DNA of 64,000 nt. Source: Gammaproteobacteria bacterium (lineage in GTDB: Bacteria > Pseudomonadota > Gammaproteobacteria > DSM-16500). Under the pieces are notes generated by a model that ran no database searches, was not told the origin of the DNA, and worked only from the letters and a program-made list of their open reading frames with translations. The position numbers and the translations under genes are program-made. The stretch lies in contig BMAH01000046.1 in NCBI GenBank assembly GCA_014132615.1, positions 62,001-126,000 of the forward strand, in the 5' to 3' direction. The first letter of the stretch is position 1; every line of letters starts with the position of its first letter. Below are positions 8,880 to 16,675 of the stretch, in pieces.

Positions 8880-9395
8880 ATGAGTAATGCGAGTTTAAAA
8901 GAGCAATTGCAAGCAGTTGCTTCTCAATTATCCGACAAGTTAGTTAAAGAACATAAACCTAAGTTTAAAAAACGCCTTAACCCCGCGCAAAATAAAGCTG
9001 CGCAAAATAAAGTAAAGCCAAAATGGTTAGAGTACGTGCAGTATGGTGTTGAGTTATTAAGAGTTTATTTTCCCGCCTGCTTTAAAAGCATGAATGAAAT
9101 CCAACCGCTCAAGAAAGGTATTAAACAAGATTTAATTAAACAGCTAAGCAGCATTGAAACCATTGTGACTGAAGATAAAGCCTGTATGGTCAAAAGCTTA
9201 GCCTATTATGTAAATACGGCTGCCTATCATAAAAGTGTAGTAGAAGGTGCAACGCGCATAGACTTAAATGGACAACCCGCTGGTATTGTGTCGGCTGAGG
9301 AAGCCAAATACTCAATAGAACGTCAACAAGCAAAAATACAAGCTAAAAAAAGTGCCTTAATGACTGAAGGTAAAAATAATATAAATATTACCTAG
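8880..9395 (+). CDS. ProQ/FinO-family RNA chaperone
   Basis: 171 residues. After a basic, alanine/lysine-rich N-terminal linker (about 1-48) there is a ProQ/FinO domain (about 55-145): CFKSMNEIQPLKKGIKQDL, then YVNTAAYHKSVVEGATR and DLNGQPAGIVSAEEA, which match the RNA-binding fold of ProQ and FinO. These proteins bind structured small RNAs and mRNA 3' ends. In Legionella a member of this family (RocC) represses competence with an sRNA; whether this is that orthologue cannot be told. GGAG lies 10 bases before the ATG. Confidence 0.9.
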   Translation: MSNASLKEQLQAVASQLSDKLVKEHKPKFKKRLNPAQNKAAQNKVKPKWLEYVQYGVELLRVYFPACFKSMNEIQPLKKGIKQDLIKQLSSIETIVTEDKACMVKSLAYYVNTAAYHKSVVEGATRIDLNGQPAGIVSAEEAKYSIERQQAKIQAKKSALMTEGKNNINIT

Positions 9396-9421
9396 TACAC
9401 ACACAAATACACGGGATTACT

Positions 9422-11023
9422 ATGGATCAACTATCAAGGCGCATAGCGCCCGCTACTTTGTTTATGTTAAGCATGAATGCATTAATTGGTTCAGGCTGGC
9501 TTTTCGCGCCCCTTTATGCAGCAAAAATTGCAGGACCTGCTGCCCTTATTTCTTGGGTTATCGGTGGTTTAGCAGCCATACTCATTGCCTTTACCTTTGC
9601 AGAACTTTCCACCATGTTTCCTGTTGCAGGAGGAACTGCCCGTATACCGCAAATTAGCCACGGCGCATTCGTCAGCTTTATTTTAAGCTGGATAGCATGG
9701 ATTAGTTCACTAACCATGACACCCATTGAAGTACAAGCTGTTTTGCAATATGCCTCTTTATTTTTTCCATCTTTAATGAAAACAAAAAATGGCGTGCCGT
9801 TTTTAACATTGTGGGGTTTTGCGTGGGCAGCAATTTTAATGATAGGCTTATGCGTCATTAATATTTTAAGCTATCGCGGCTTAATGCGTTTTAACTTCGT
9901 TTTATTTGTTTTTAAATTTTCAATTATTATTCTGACCATTTTCACTATTTTAAAAGTTCAATTCAATCCACAAAATTTTGCCGGTTTATTAACTTCAGCA
10001 ACTACCACCCATGGATGGAAAACAATTCTAAGTGCAGTAGCAACAGGTGGCGTGGTGCTTGCGTTTAACGGTTTTAAAAGCGGCGTGGAAATGGCTGGCG
10101 AAACTAAAAACTTAAAAGTTGCTATCCCCTTAGCCACAGCAGGTGCAGTACTTGCTTGTCTACTACTTTATCTTGGTTTGCAAGTTGCATTCATCGGTGC
10201 CTTAGATCCTGCCTTATTAAAAAATGGCTGGTCGAATTTAAACTTTACTGGTGACATTGGTCCTTTCGTTGGCTTAGTAAGCGGGTTGGGATTGTTATTA
10301 ATTCTCAAATTGCTTTATTTAAATTCTATCGTTTCACCCTTAGGCGCAGGTTTAATTTATGTAACCTCTACCGCTCGTATTCTTTATGCCATGAGTAAAA
10401 TTGGTTACGTACCAAAATTTCTCTCTAAATTAAATCATCAGCACTTTCCCATATGGGCAATTGTCGTTAATTTTGTATTGGGTATGTTAACTTTCTTACC
10501 TTTACCAGGCTGGCAAGCGATGGTGAATTTTTTAGTGTCAGCGATGGTTATTACCTATGCAATGGGGCCGATTTCACTCGTATGTATGCGTATTACTTTA
10601 CCCAATGAATATAGACCTTTCCGTTTACCAGCCGCTAATTTTTTATGTTTAATTGCATTCTATTGCTGCAATTTATTTAGCTATTGGACAGGTTGGGATA
10701 CCATTTCAAAATTAGCTCTCGTATTAAGCGCTGGTATTATTCTTTTCATTCTTGCTTATTCCCGCGGCAAAATTCAAGTTGAGAAAAATGAATTGCGTTC
10801 AGCATATTGGGTAATTCCTTATTTATCGGGATTAGTCATGATTTCTTATTTGGGTTCCTTCGGCGGTATCAATTTTATTCCCTTTGGCTGGGACTTTTTA
10901 GTAATTGGCTTATTTAGCATGGTTATTCTCTATCTAGCAGTGAAATGCCGCATAACCTTAAGCCGTGAAGAAGTATCTGAGTATTTATTCTCAGAGCACG
11001 CAGCGCTTGAAGTAGCAAGTTAA
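9422..11023 (+). CDS. APC-superfamily amino acid permease (copy 1)
   Basis: 533-residue inner-membrane transporter with about 12 hydrophobic segments and the APC N-terminal signature (MNALIGSGWLFAPLYAAKIA, then EL-TMFPVAGG). It is a close paralogue of the permease at 36232-37818: both share blocks such as WLFAPLYAAKIAG, FILSWIAW, EVQA-LQYAS and NFAGL along their full length. Likely a proton-coupled amino acid importer; substrate unknown. Followed by a strong hairpin terminator and then an enoyl-CoA hydratase gene. Confidence 0.9.
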   Translation: MDQLSRRIAPATLFMLSMNALIGSGWLFAPLYAAKIAGPAALISWVIGGLAAILIAFTFAELSTMFPVAGGTARIPQISHGAFVSFILSWIAWISSLTMTPIEVQAVLQYASLFFPSLMKTKNGVPFLTLWGFAWAAILMIGLCVINILSYRGLMRFNFVLFVFKFSIIILTIFTILKVQFNPQNFAGLLTSATTTHGWKTILSAVATGGVVLAFNGFKSGVEMAGETKNLKVAIPLATAGAVLACLLLYLGLQVAFIGALDPALLKNGWSNLNFTGDIGPFVGLVSGLGLLLILKLLYLNSIVSPLGAGLIYVTSTARILYAMSKIGYVPKFLSKLNHQHFPIWAIVVNFVLGMLTFLPLPGWQAMVNFLVSAMVITYAMGPISLVCMRITLPNEYRPFRLPAANFLCLIAFYCCNLFSYWTGWDTISKLALVLSAGIILFILAYSRGKIQVEKNELRSAYWVIPYLSGLVMISYLGSFGGINFIPFGWDFLVIGLFSMVILYLAVKCRITLSREEVSEYLFSEHAALEVAS

Positions 11024-11030
11024 ACTAAGG

Positions 11031-11060
11031 ATAAATGCCAGTTGGATGACTGGCATTTAT
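11031..11060 (+). terminator. Hairpin after permease gene
   Basis: Perfect 12-bp stem (ATAAATGCCAGT / ACTGGCATTTAT) with a 6-base loop, 8 bases after the permease stop. The U-rich tail is weak. An ATG at 11046 falls in this hairpin, which argues against it as the start of the next gene. Confidence 0.7.
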
Positions 11061-11084
11061 ATAACTGTAAAGGAGTACGTATTT

Positions 11085-11864
11085 ATGACAGATATTATTA
11101 AATTATCCTACCCTCAAGATGGCATATTACAAATTAGTTTAAACCGCCCTGAACAGTTAAATGCACTAAGTCACGAAACCTTGCAACGCCTAGCTCAAAT
11201 CCTACAAGATGCTAAACAAGATAAAGCCATTAAAGCTCTCTTATTAACGGGAGAAGGTAAGGGATTTTGTGCAGGTGCTAACATCAAAGAATTAGCCAAT
11301 CTCAATGGTCAAAGTGGTGTGACATTCGCTAAATTCGGCCAACAGGTGTTTGATACCTTAGAAAACTTAGGTAAACCTTCCCTCGCAGCAATCCATGGTT
11401 TTGCATTTGGAGGTGGTTGTGAATTAGCAATGGCAGCTACGTTACGTATCGCAGCGAATAACGCTCTATTTGGCCAACCAGAAATTAAATTAGGTGTCAT
11501 TCCTGGCTTTGGCGGCACCCAGCGTTTATCACGTTTAATTGGCAAAGGCCGCGCGCTTGAAATGTGTTTAACGGGTAGACGTTTCTCTGCTCAAGAAGCG
11601 TTACAATGGGGGCTAGTCAATGAAATACACGAGCCTTCAAATTTACTAGCACGCGCGCAACAATTATTAAGTGAATTAATCAAACTTAGTCCCATTGCTA
11701 TGCAAAGTATTATCACAGTCATTAATGAAGGATATGATCTTACGCTTGAAACGGGACAAGAATTAGAAGCTGCGCATTTTGGTTTATGTTGCAATAGTGC
11801 AGATAAGCGAGAAGGTGTTGCTGCATTTTTAGAGAAACGTGTTGCGCAATTTCATGGAGAATAA
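11085..11864 (+). CDS. Enoyl-CoA hydratase
   Basis: 259-residue crotonase-fold enzyme that hydrates trans-2-enoyl-CoA. The start at 11085 has AAGGAG eight bases upstream. The oxyanion-hole motif FCAGANIKEL and the helix GFAFGGGCELAMAA carry the first catalytic Glu, and FGQPEIKLG the second; both glutamates of true hydratases are present. It is four bases upstream of the 3-hydroxyisobutyryl-CoA hydrolase gene, which suggests a role in branched-chain acyl-CoA degradation (methacrylyl-CoA to 3-hydroxyisobutyryl-CoA), though general beta-oxidation is equally possible. Confidence 0.92.
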   Translation: MTDIIKLSYPQDGILQISLNRPEQLNALSHETLQRLAQILQDAKQDKAIKALLLTGEGKGFCAGANIKELANLNGQSGVTFAKFGQQVFDTLENLGKPSLAAIHGFAFGGGCELAMAATLRIAANNALFGQPEIKLGVIPGFGGTQRLSRLIGKGRALEMCLTGRRFSAQEALQWGLVNEIHEPSNLLARAQQLLSELIKLSPIAMQSIITVINEGYDLTLETGQELEAAHFGLCCNSADKREGVAAFLEKRVAQFHGE

Positions 11865-11867
11865 TGA

Positions 11868-12929
11868 ATGTCACAAGAAGTTTTATTCTCTGAAATAAAA
11901 GGTAAAGATGCTAATTTAGGCATCATTACACTCAATCGTCCGCAAGTATTAAATTCTCTCAATCATAATATGGTTATTGCAATGTATAACCAGCTAAAAG
12001 AATGGGAGCACAATGCAAATATCAAAGCAGTCATCATTAAAGCGATAGAAGGTCGAGCATTTTGTGCAGGAGGCGATATTCGTTCAGCATATGAAAGAGG
12101 GATGGCACGTGATCCTGCTGCCTTAGATTTTTTTCGTGATGAATATCAATTAAATCGTTTAATTTTCCATTTCCCTAAACCCTATATCGCTTTATTAGAT
12201 GGCGTTACTATGGGCGGCGGTGTGGGCATTTCCATTCATGGTTCACATAGAGTAGCGACAGACAATTTACTTTTTGCTATGCCAGAAACAGGTATTGGAT
12301 TTTTTCCTGATGTGGGGGGCACTTATTTTTTACCAGGCTTGCCTGGAAAAATTGGTTACTATTTAGGATTAACAGGCGCAAGATTAGCGAGTGATGATTG
12401 TGTAGCAATTGGTATTGCGCAACAAAAAGTAAACCGAGAACAGTTAGCAGATTTAATTGATGAATTAGCTAAGCAGTCTTTTTCTCAAGATGCACATGAA
12501 TCAGTTACAAATATAATAAACCAATTTGGACAGCCTGTTGCGACTTCGTTTTTATTAGATCAGCAAGCTATTTTAGATGCATGTTTTTCTCACCATTCCA
12601 TGGAAGATATTATGCAAGCATTACAACAAAGTTCTAATCTGCTTTGTATGGATGCAGTTACTATGTTAGCTAAAAAATCACCGACTAGTTTAAAAGTCAC
12701 CTTAAAAGCATTAAACGAAGGTAAGTTGTTAGACTTTGATGCCTGCATGCATCAAGAATTTATGCTCGCTTCTCACTTCTTACAAAACCATGATTTTTTT
12801 GAAGGTATTCGCGCACTGATTATTGATAAAGATCAAGCACCTAACTGGTCTCCTGCCTTATTAGAAGAGGTAACTCCGGCAATGGTTAATAGTTATTTTA
12901 TGCCGCAACGAGCAGAATTAACCGAATAA
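11868..12929 (+). CDS. 3-hydroxyisobutyryl-CoA hydrolase
   Basis: 353-residue crotonase-fold thioesterase of the valine pathway that releases 3-hydroxyisobutyrate. Family marks: FCAGGDIRSAYE, the GVTMGGGVGISIHG loop, and FAMPETGIGFFPDVGG with the catalytic Glu and Asp of HIBCH. The length matches the family (350-380) and the extended C-terminal domain separates it from simple hydratases. Probably co-transcribed with the preceding hydratase. MmsA and MmsB, which act next, are encoded at 41.6-43.9 kb. Confidence 0.92.
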   Translation: MSQEVLFSEIKGKDANLGIITLNRPQVLNSLNHNMVIAMYNQLKEWEHNANIKAVIIKAIEGRAFCAGGDIRSAYERGMARDPAALDFFRDEYQLNRLIFHFPKPYIALLDGVTMGGGVGISIHGSHRVATDNLLFAMPETGIGFFPDVGGTYFLPGLPGKIGYYLGLTGARLASDDCVAIGIAQQKVNREQLADLIDELAKQSFSQDAHESVTNIINQFGQPVATSFLLDQQAILDACFSHHSMEDIMQALQQSSNLLCMDAVTMLAKKSPTSLKVTLKALNEGKLLDFDACMHQEFMLASHFLQNHDFFEGIRALIIDKDQAPNWSPALLEEVTPAMVNSYFMPQRAELTE

Positions 12930-13064
12930 TGAATAGCTTAGCAAAATACTAACCTTGTTTAAGTGGAATGCGCTATACTGAAATTATACGAATTTAAAAA
13001 ATAAGGAATAAATTTAGGCTAATTAGGGACGAGCATTTTAATAATAATTACGGGAGGCAATTTT

Positions 13065-13616
13065 ATGCAACTGCCTGTTCAAATAACTGCTCGTGATTTT
13101 CTCACTTCCGCTGCATTGTTATCTCTAATACGTAAACGCGCTAATAAATTGAATCAATTTTATAATCGAATTAATAGCTGCAGAATCGTGCTGGAAATGC
13201 TGCAGAAGCATAAGCGCCAGGGCAAATTATTTAATATTCGTATTAATGTGACAGTCCCTGGCAAGGAATTCGTAGCAACGCATAAAAATGATCAAGATAT
13301 GTATATCGCGGTGCGTGAGGCATTTAATGCAATTACAAGACAATTGGAAGAGCATTGCCGCAAACGTCACGGAAGAGTAAAAACGCATAGTGATTTATTG
13401 CACGGTCATGTTGCTCGCCTTAATACACGAGAAGGCTATGGCTTTATTAATGGTACGGATGGTAACGAATATTATTTTAGTATAACCAATACTAGTTATC
13501 CTCAATTTGACCAATTTATCATTGGCGATGCAGTCGAATTCATTCCTGAAGCTTATAGTGAGGGCTGGCAAGCACACCATGTAGTGCGAGAAAAACCACA
13601 CCCAATCGCCGCCTAA
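13065..13616 (+). CDS. HPF/S30AE-like ribosome-binding domain fused to a cold-shock-like domain
   Basis: 183 residues; GGGAGG lies 8 bases before the ATG. The N-terminal part (about 1-110) resembles the ribosome hibernation factor / sigma-54 modulation fold (PVQITARDF, RINVTVPGKEFVATH, DMYIAVREAFNAITRQLEE). The C-terminal part (about 117-175) resembles a cold-shock beta barrel (GHVARLNTREGYGFI, YYFSITNT, GDAVEFIPE). This combination occurs in uncharacterised 'HPF/RaiA family' proteins. It probably binds ribosomes or RNA under stress. Monocistronic, with its own hairpin terminator. Confidence 0.85.
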   Translation: MQLPVQITARDFLTSAALLSLIRKRANKLNQFYNRINSCRIVLEMLQKHKRQGKLFNIRINVTVPGKEFVATHKNDQDMYIAVREAFNAITRQLEEHCRKRHGRVKTHSDLLHGHVARLNTREGYGFINGTDGNEYYFSITNTSYPQFDQFIIGDAVEFIPEAYSEGWQAHHVVREKPHPIAA

Positions 13617-13623
13617 CGATTTC

Positions 13624-13663
13624 CTCATTTCAGTCTTTCCTGTCAGGGATAGCCTGAAATGAG
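13624..13663 (+). terminator. Terminator after HPF-CSD gene
   Basis: A 10-bp perfect outer stem (CTCATTTCAG / CTGAAATGAG) encloses a 20-base loop that itself holds CCTGTCAGG. It is 8 bases after the stop and is followed by a moderately U-rich CTTCTTGCATTCT. Confidence 0.65.
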
Positions 13664-13706
13664 CTTCTTGCATTCTCGCCTTGTAAACACTGATAATCGC
13701 TAGCTT

Positions 13707-13723
13707 AAATCTAATTTAGATTT
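13707..13723. promoter_or_regulatory. Inverted repeat upstream of CADD-like gene
   Basis: AAATCTAA-T-TTAGATTT, perfect 8-bp arms around one base, 30 bases upstream of the CADD-like start. It is a candidate operator; no regulator can be named. Confidence 0.3.
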
Positions 13724-13752
13724 ATCTCATTAATGATAAGGAGTAAATGAGA

Positions 13753-14409
13753 ATGCAGCTTATTACCCGTTTAAATGAAATTATTGGCGAATTTGATTTA
13801 TTAACACACACTTTTTATCAAGCTTGGAATCAAGGGTTATTAACTAAAGGTAATTTACAATGCTATGCTGCGCAGTATTACCATCAAGTACAATCTTTTC
13901 CTCGCTTTGTGTCACGTGTGCATACAAATTGCCCAGTTATTGCTGCGCGTAAAGTATTGCTAGAAAACTTAGTCGATGAAGAAATTCACGGAACAGATCA
14001 TCCTGCTCTATGGATGCAGTTTGCTCAAGGATTAGGTGTGACTCAAGAGACAGTGCAAAATGAGGTAGCATTCAAAGAAACAAATGAAATGGTAAACAAA
14101 TACTACGAATTAGCACAACGTGATTGGCGCGATGGTTTATGCGCTCTATATGCCTATGAATATCAAGTCCCTAACATTTCTACTTCTAAAATAGCGGGTC
14201 TTAAAGCGCACTACGGCATTGAAGATGAAAAAACATTAGCTTTCTTCACGGCTCATGAAGAATACGATGTTGGACATTCTGCGCAAGTTGCAAGCTTAAT
14301 TGAGCAATACGTTGAACCAGCTCAAGCAGAACGTGCCACACGCGAAGCAGCTAAAGCGTTATGGGGTTTCTTGGATGGCATGTGCCATGAAGAAGGAATA
14401 GCTTGCTAG
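13753..14409 (+). CDS. CADD-family diiron protein, probable self-sacrificing p-aminobenzoate synthase
   Basis: 218 residues. The start at 13753 has AAGGAG nine bases upstream (the ATG at 13747 is too close). It matches Chlamydia CADD and the TENA/PqqC heme-oxygenase-like fold across its length. Chlamydial CADD makes pABA for folate from one of its own tyrosines. The corresponding residues are present: Tyr22 (HTFY), Lys146 (STSK), and metal ligands Glu76, His83, Glu136, His168, Asp172, His175. No pabA/pabB is in the window. It ends facing the pilins with a shared terminator. Correspondence with CADD numbering is from memory. Confidence 0.88.
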   Translation: MQLITRLNEIIGEFDLLTHTFYQAWNQGLLTKGNLQCYAAQYYHQVQSFPRFVSRVHTNCPVIAARKVLLENLVDEEIHGTDHPALWMQFAQGLGVTQETVQNEVAFKETNEMVNKYYELAQRDWRDGLCALYAYEYQVPNISTSKIAGLKAHYGIEDEKTLAFFTAHEEYDVGHSAQVASLIEQYVEPAQAERATREAAKALWGFLDGMCHEEGIAC

Positions 14410-14441
14410 TTATATCAGCAAAAGAGCAGAGAAGAAATAGT

Positions 14442-14470
14442 AGCTATCCTGCAAACTTTGCAGGATAGCT
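14442..14470. terminator. Bidirectional terminator between CADD-like gene and pilins
   Basis: AGCTATCCTGCAAA / TTTGCAGGATAGCT around a single C (12-bp usable stem). It is 32 bases after the CADD-like stop and just beyond the convergent pilin stop. On the plus strand it is followed by TCCTTT. Confidence 0.75.
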
Positions 14471-14480
14471 TCCTTTAAGA

Positions 14481-14858
14481 TTAAGTCACACCCTTTGCAG
14501 TAAAGGTAGCAGTCGTTGAGCTTGGGCCTGATAATGTGCAAGTCACAGTGGCATTTACAGCTACAACCGCTGGGATAATGGTGTAGCCAGCTGGTAAGCC
14601 ACCTTGTAATAAGTTGGCGACATCTGTGCAATTACTTACAGCTGAGCCTATGGATGAGCTCAGTGAGCGCGCTGCAAAATTGTTGGCGTTTGCAGCAGAT
14701 AAGGCACCTGCAACAGCAATTGTTGAGTCAGCTTGTACATTGGATGATAGGCTGATGAATTTTGGAATAGCAATAGCAGTTAAAATACCAATGATTGCAA
14801 TTACTATAACTAATTCAATGAGTGTAAAGCCCGTTTTAGCAGCTTGGTATAAATTCAT
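14481..14858 (-). CDS. Type IV pilin-like protein (copy 2 of tandem pair)
   Basis: 125 residues. Prepilin leader MNLYQAAKTG followed by the processed N-terminus FTLIELVIVIAIIGIL, with Glu5 of the mature protein present. This is the substrate of prepilin peptidase PilD; the hydrophobic helix packs into a pilus or pseudopilus. Two cysteines in the globular domain (NCTD and TVTCTL) likely form the pilin disulfide. GGAGAG precedes the ATG. It is 27 bases downstream of a very similar pilin gene. Confidence 0.9.
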   Translation of the reverse strand: MNLYQAAKTGFTLIELVIVIAIIGILTAIAIPKFISLSSNVQADSTIAVAGALSAANANNFAARSLSSSIGSAVSNCTDVANLLQGGLPAGYTIIPAVVAVNATVTCTLSGPSSTTATFTAKGVT

Positions 14859-14885
14859 AACTCTCCAGTAAAGGCTAAGTTTTAA

Positions 14886-15254
14886 CTAACTGATGCCAGT
14901 CGCAATGAAGTTAGCGGTGGTTGAGCCTGGGCCAGTCAAGGTGCAGGAAACAGTTGCGCCAACAGCAACGTCGGTAGGGGTAATAGTATAACCTGTAGGT
15001 AAAGTACCTTGTAATAAAGTGCCAATGTCGGTGCAGTTAGCAACCGCACTTCCGAAAGAGCTATTTAATGAGCGTGCAGCGTAATTGTTAGCATTAGCAG
15101 CAGATAAAGCACCAGCAACGGCAGTGGTTGCAGCAGTTTGAGCATTTGAAGATAAGCTTATGAATTTAGGAATTGCAACAGCAGCTAAAATACCAATGAT
15201 GGCGATGACAATAACAAGTTCAATAAGAGTAAAGCCTTTGGTTTTACCAACCAT
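14886..15254 (-). CDS. Type IV pilin-like protein (copy 1 of tandem pair)
   Basis: 122 residues. Short leader MVGKTKG then FTLIELVIVIAIIGIL with the conserved Glu5. It resembles the next gene along its length (shared KFISLSSN, AVAGALSAANANN, AARSL, TATF/TANF endings), so the pair arose by tandem duplication. Disulfide cysteines are in NCTD and VSCTL. AAGGA lies 9 bases before the ATG. It may be a major pilin, a minor pilin or a type II secretion pseudopilin; the assembly genes are not in the window. Confidence 0.9.
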   Translation of the reverse strand: MVGKTKGFTLIELVIVIAIIGILAAVAIPKFISLSSNAQTAATTAVAGALSAANANNYAARSLNSSFGSAVANCTDIGTLLQGTLPTGYTITPTDVAVGATVSCTLTGPGSTTANFIATGIS

Positions 15255-15649
15255 ATTTCTGTCCTTAGATTATGATGGTGATTGAACTAAATTTATCATA
15301 CCCCCTATAGGTAAATAAATACCTATTGCGCCAATTAGGATGAGAACTGAAAATTGACCACAAACAGTCATTAATGCGTTTTAAGTCGTACTTAGCGTGG
15401 ACAATCATTTCTTCAGGAAATTCCGTACAATTAAATTACATTAGTTAAATTAGTCCTAAGAAGCAGCCAAACGCCGTTAGGGAACAAATATTCCGCTGGG
15501 TTATACATCCCCACTAACAGTTTATTCCACAAGTTATCCCCAGAATCTGGGGATAACTTAAGCCTAGTTTGAAATCATCGTTGTTTAAATTTTTAATGAA
15601 TTGTATCGAAACGTTTATTTTTTAAAACTAAACGTTATTAATTTACTAC
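15255..15649. other. 395-base intergenic region with no gene
   Basis: Between the pilin pair and the coiled-coil gene. I see no ORF of note. It holds a short hairpin (ATAGGTA / TACCTAT at 15307-15326) about 55-70 bases upstream of the first pilin ATG, in the expected promoter zone, and the long hairpin at 15531-15559. No clear sigma-54 or FliA promoter was found. Confidence 0.6.
15531..15559. terminator. Strong G/C-cored hairpin, probable terminator of the coiled-coil gene
   Basis: Perfect 13-bp stem AAGTTATCCCCAG / CTGGGGATAACTT around AAT. It lies about 90 bases downstream of the coiled-coil gene stop on the minus strand. No U-run follows. The sequence resembles DnaA boxes (TTATCCCCA) but there is no other sign of an origin. 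Confidence 0.5.
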
Positions 15650-16441
15650 TTAATTTGGTGAGGGTCGCTCTCTTGGTTTTTCATTCTTAAATGAAGAAAT
15701 TTTCTTTTCTAATTCTGCTAGCAGAGTTAGAAAATCTTTTGTTTCATTCAGTTTTTTTTCTAACACATTTATATCTTCTTTATATCGCTTTGCTTTGCCA
15801 GTTAAACCAATTGATCTAGCAGTTTCGCTACTCTTGTTATCTATATCAATAGCAGCTTTTAATTTAGTTAATTGATTTTCCCATAGCCTTTTCTTTTCAC
15901 TGATTTTTTCTATCAGAGAGTTTATCTTCTCATCCATTTCTACAGTTTCGCTTTTCTTGATTTGTTTAAATTCTTTAAATAATAATTGTTGTTCCAATAA
16001 TCCAATATGCGTACGTTTGTATTGTTGATCCATTGAAAATACTGTATTTGTTATTTTTTCCCAGTGATGCTTTAAATCAATTAATTTTGACCTAATCTGA
16101 GTTAAATATTGAAGTTTTTCTATATCTTGTTTGAGGAATTTCTCATAGTCTTTAAATTGAGACTGTATTTGTTTTAGTTCGTTTTCAGTAAAAGCAGTAT
16201 CAGCTCTCATTGCAGCTAATAGACCGTTGAGCTCTGTAATTTTATCTTTATCATGCTTTTCTTCATGTTGGGTAAATTGTATTTCTTTATAGAGTGAAGC
16301 CCACATTTTCGAAATATTATCAGAAATTTTATTTTTATAATCTCGCTTTTTTTCTTCATTTTCTTGTTTTTCTAATTTATCTAATTCGTGTGATATGACG
16401 TTAAGATAATTCTCCCAATTAAATTGTATGGTTCTTAACAT
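15650..16441 (-). CDS. Hypothetical coiled-coil protein (263 aa)
   Basis: No family recognised. It is almost entirely charged helix with heptad patterning (about 15-250; e.g. NELKQIQSQFKDYEKFLKQ, EKINSLIEKISEKKRLWENQ), with no signal peptide or membrane segment, and a short proline-containing tail. GAGGAG precedes the ATG. It is divergent from acs. Such long soluble coiled-coil proteins are frequent among secreted effectors of intracellular Legionellales, but also among structural proteins, so secretion is only a possibility. Confidence 0.75.
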   Translation of the reverse strand: MLRTIQFNWENYLNVISHELDKLEKQENEEKKRDYKNKISDNISKMWASLYKEIQFTQHEEKHDKDKITELNGLLAAMRADTAFTENELKQIQSQFKDYEKFLKQDIEKLQYLTQIRSKLIDLKHHWEKITNTVFSMDQQYKRTHIGLLEQQLLFKEFKQIKKSETVEMDEKINSLIEKISEKKRLWENQLTKLKAAIDIDNKSSETARSIGLTGKAKRYKEDINVLEKKLNETKDFLTLLAELEKKISSFKNEKPRERPSPN

Positions 16442-16675
16442 TTCTATCTCCTCATTTCAGAATAATTTCGACTTGGAGATTAATTTTATAAGAGTAGCAA
16501 TTAGAAAAATTGATGTTAATCAATTAGCCAACAGTAGTTTTAAATTACTTAAACTTAATACTAGAAAATAGCTACCTAAAAAATTTTTATAATTATCTTT
16601 ATAGAGCTTATTAATAATCATGATATTCTTTACCTTTAAATGCTGAAAACATCATCAGTACAAGGAATAAACGTG

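Noticed and set aside
11046-11084. Upstream start of the enoyl-CoA hydratase
   Set aside because: The ATG falls in the loop of the preceding terminator hairpin; the ATG at 11085 has an ideal AAGGAG.
15505-15560. DnaA-box-like sequences (TTATTCCACA, TTATCCCCA) suggesting an origin
   Set aside because: Boxes are imperfect, the best ones are arms of a terminator-like hairpin, and no dnaA, dnaN, gyrB or parAB genes are nearby.
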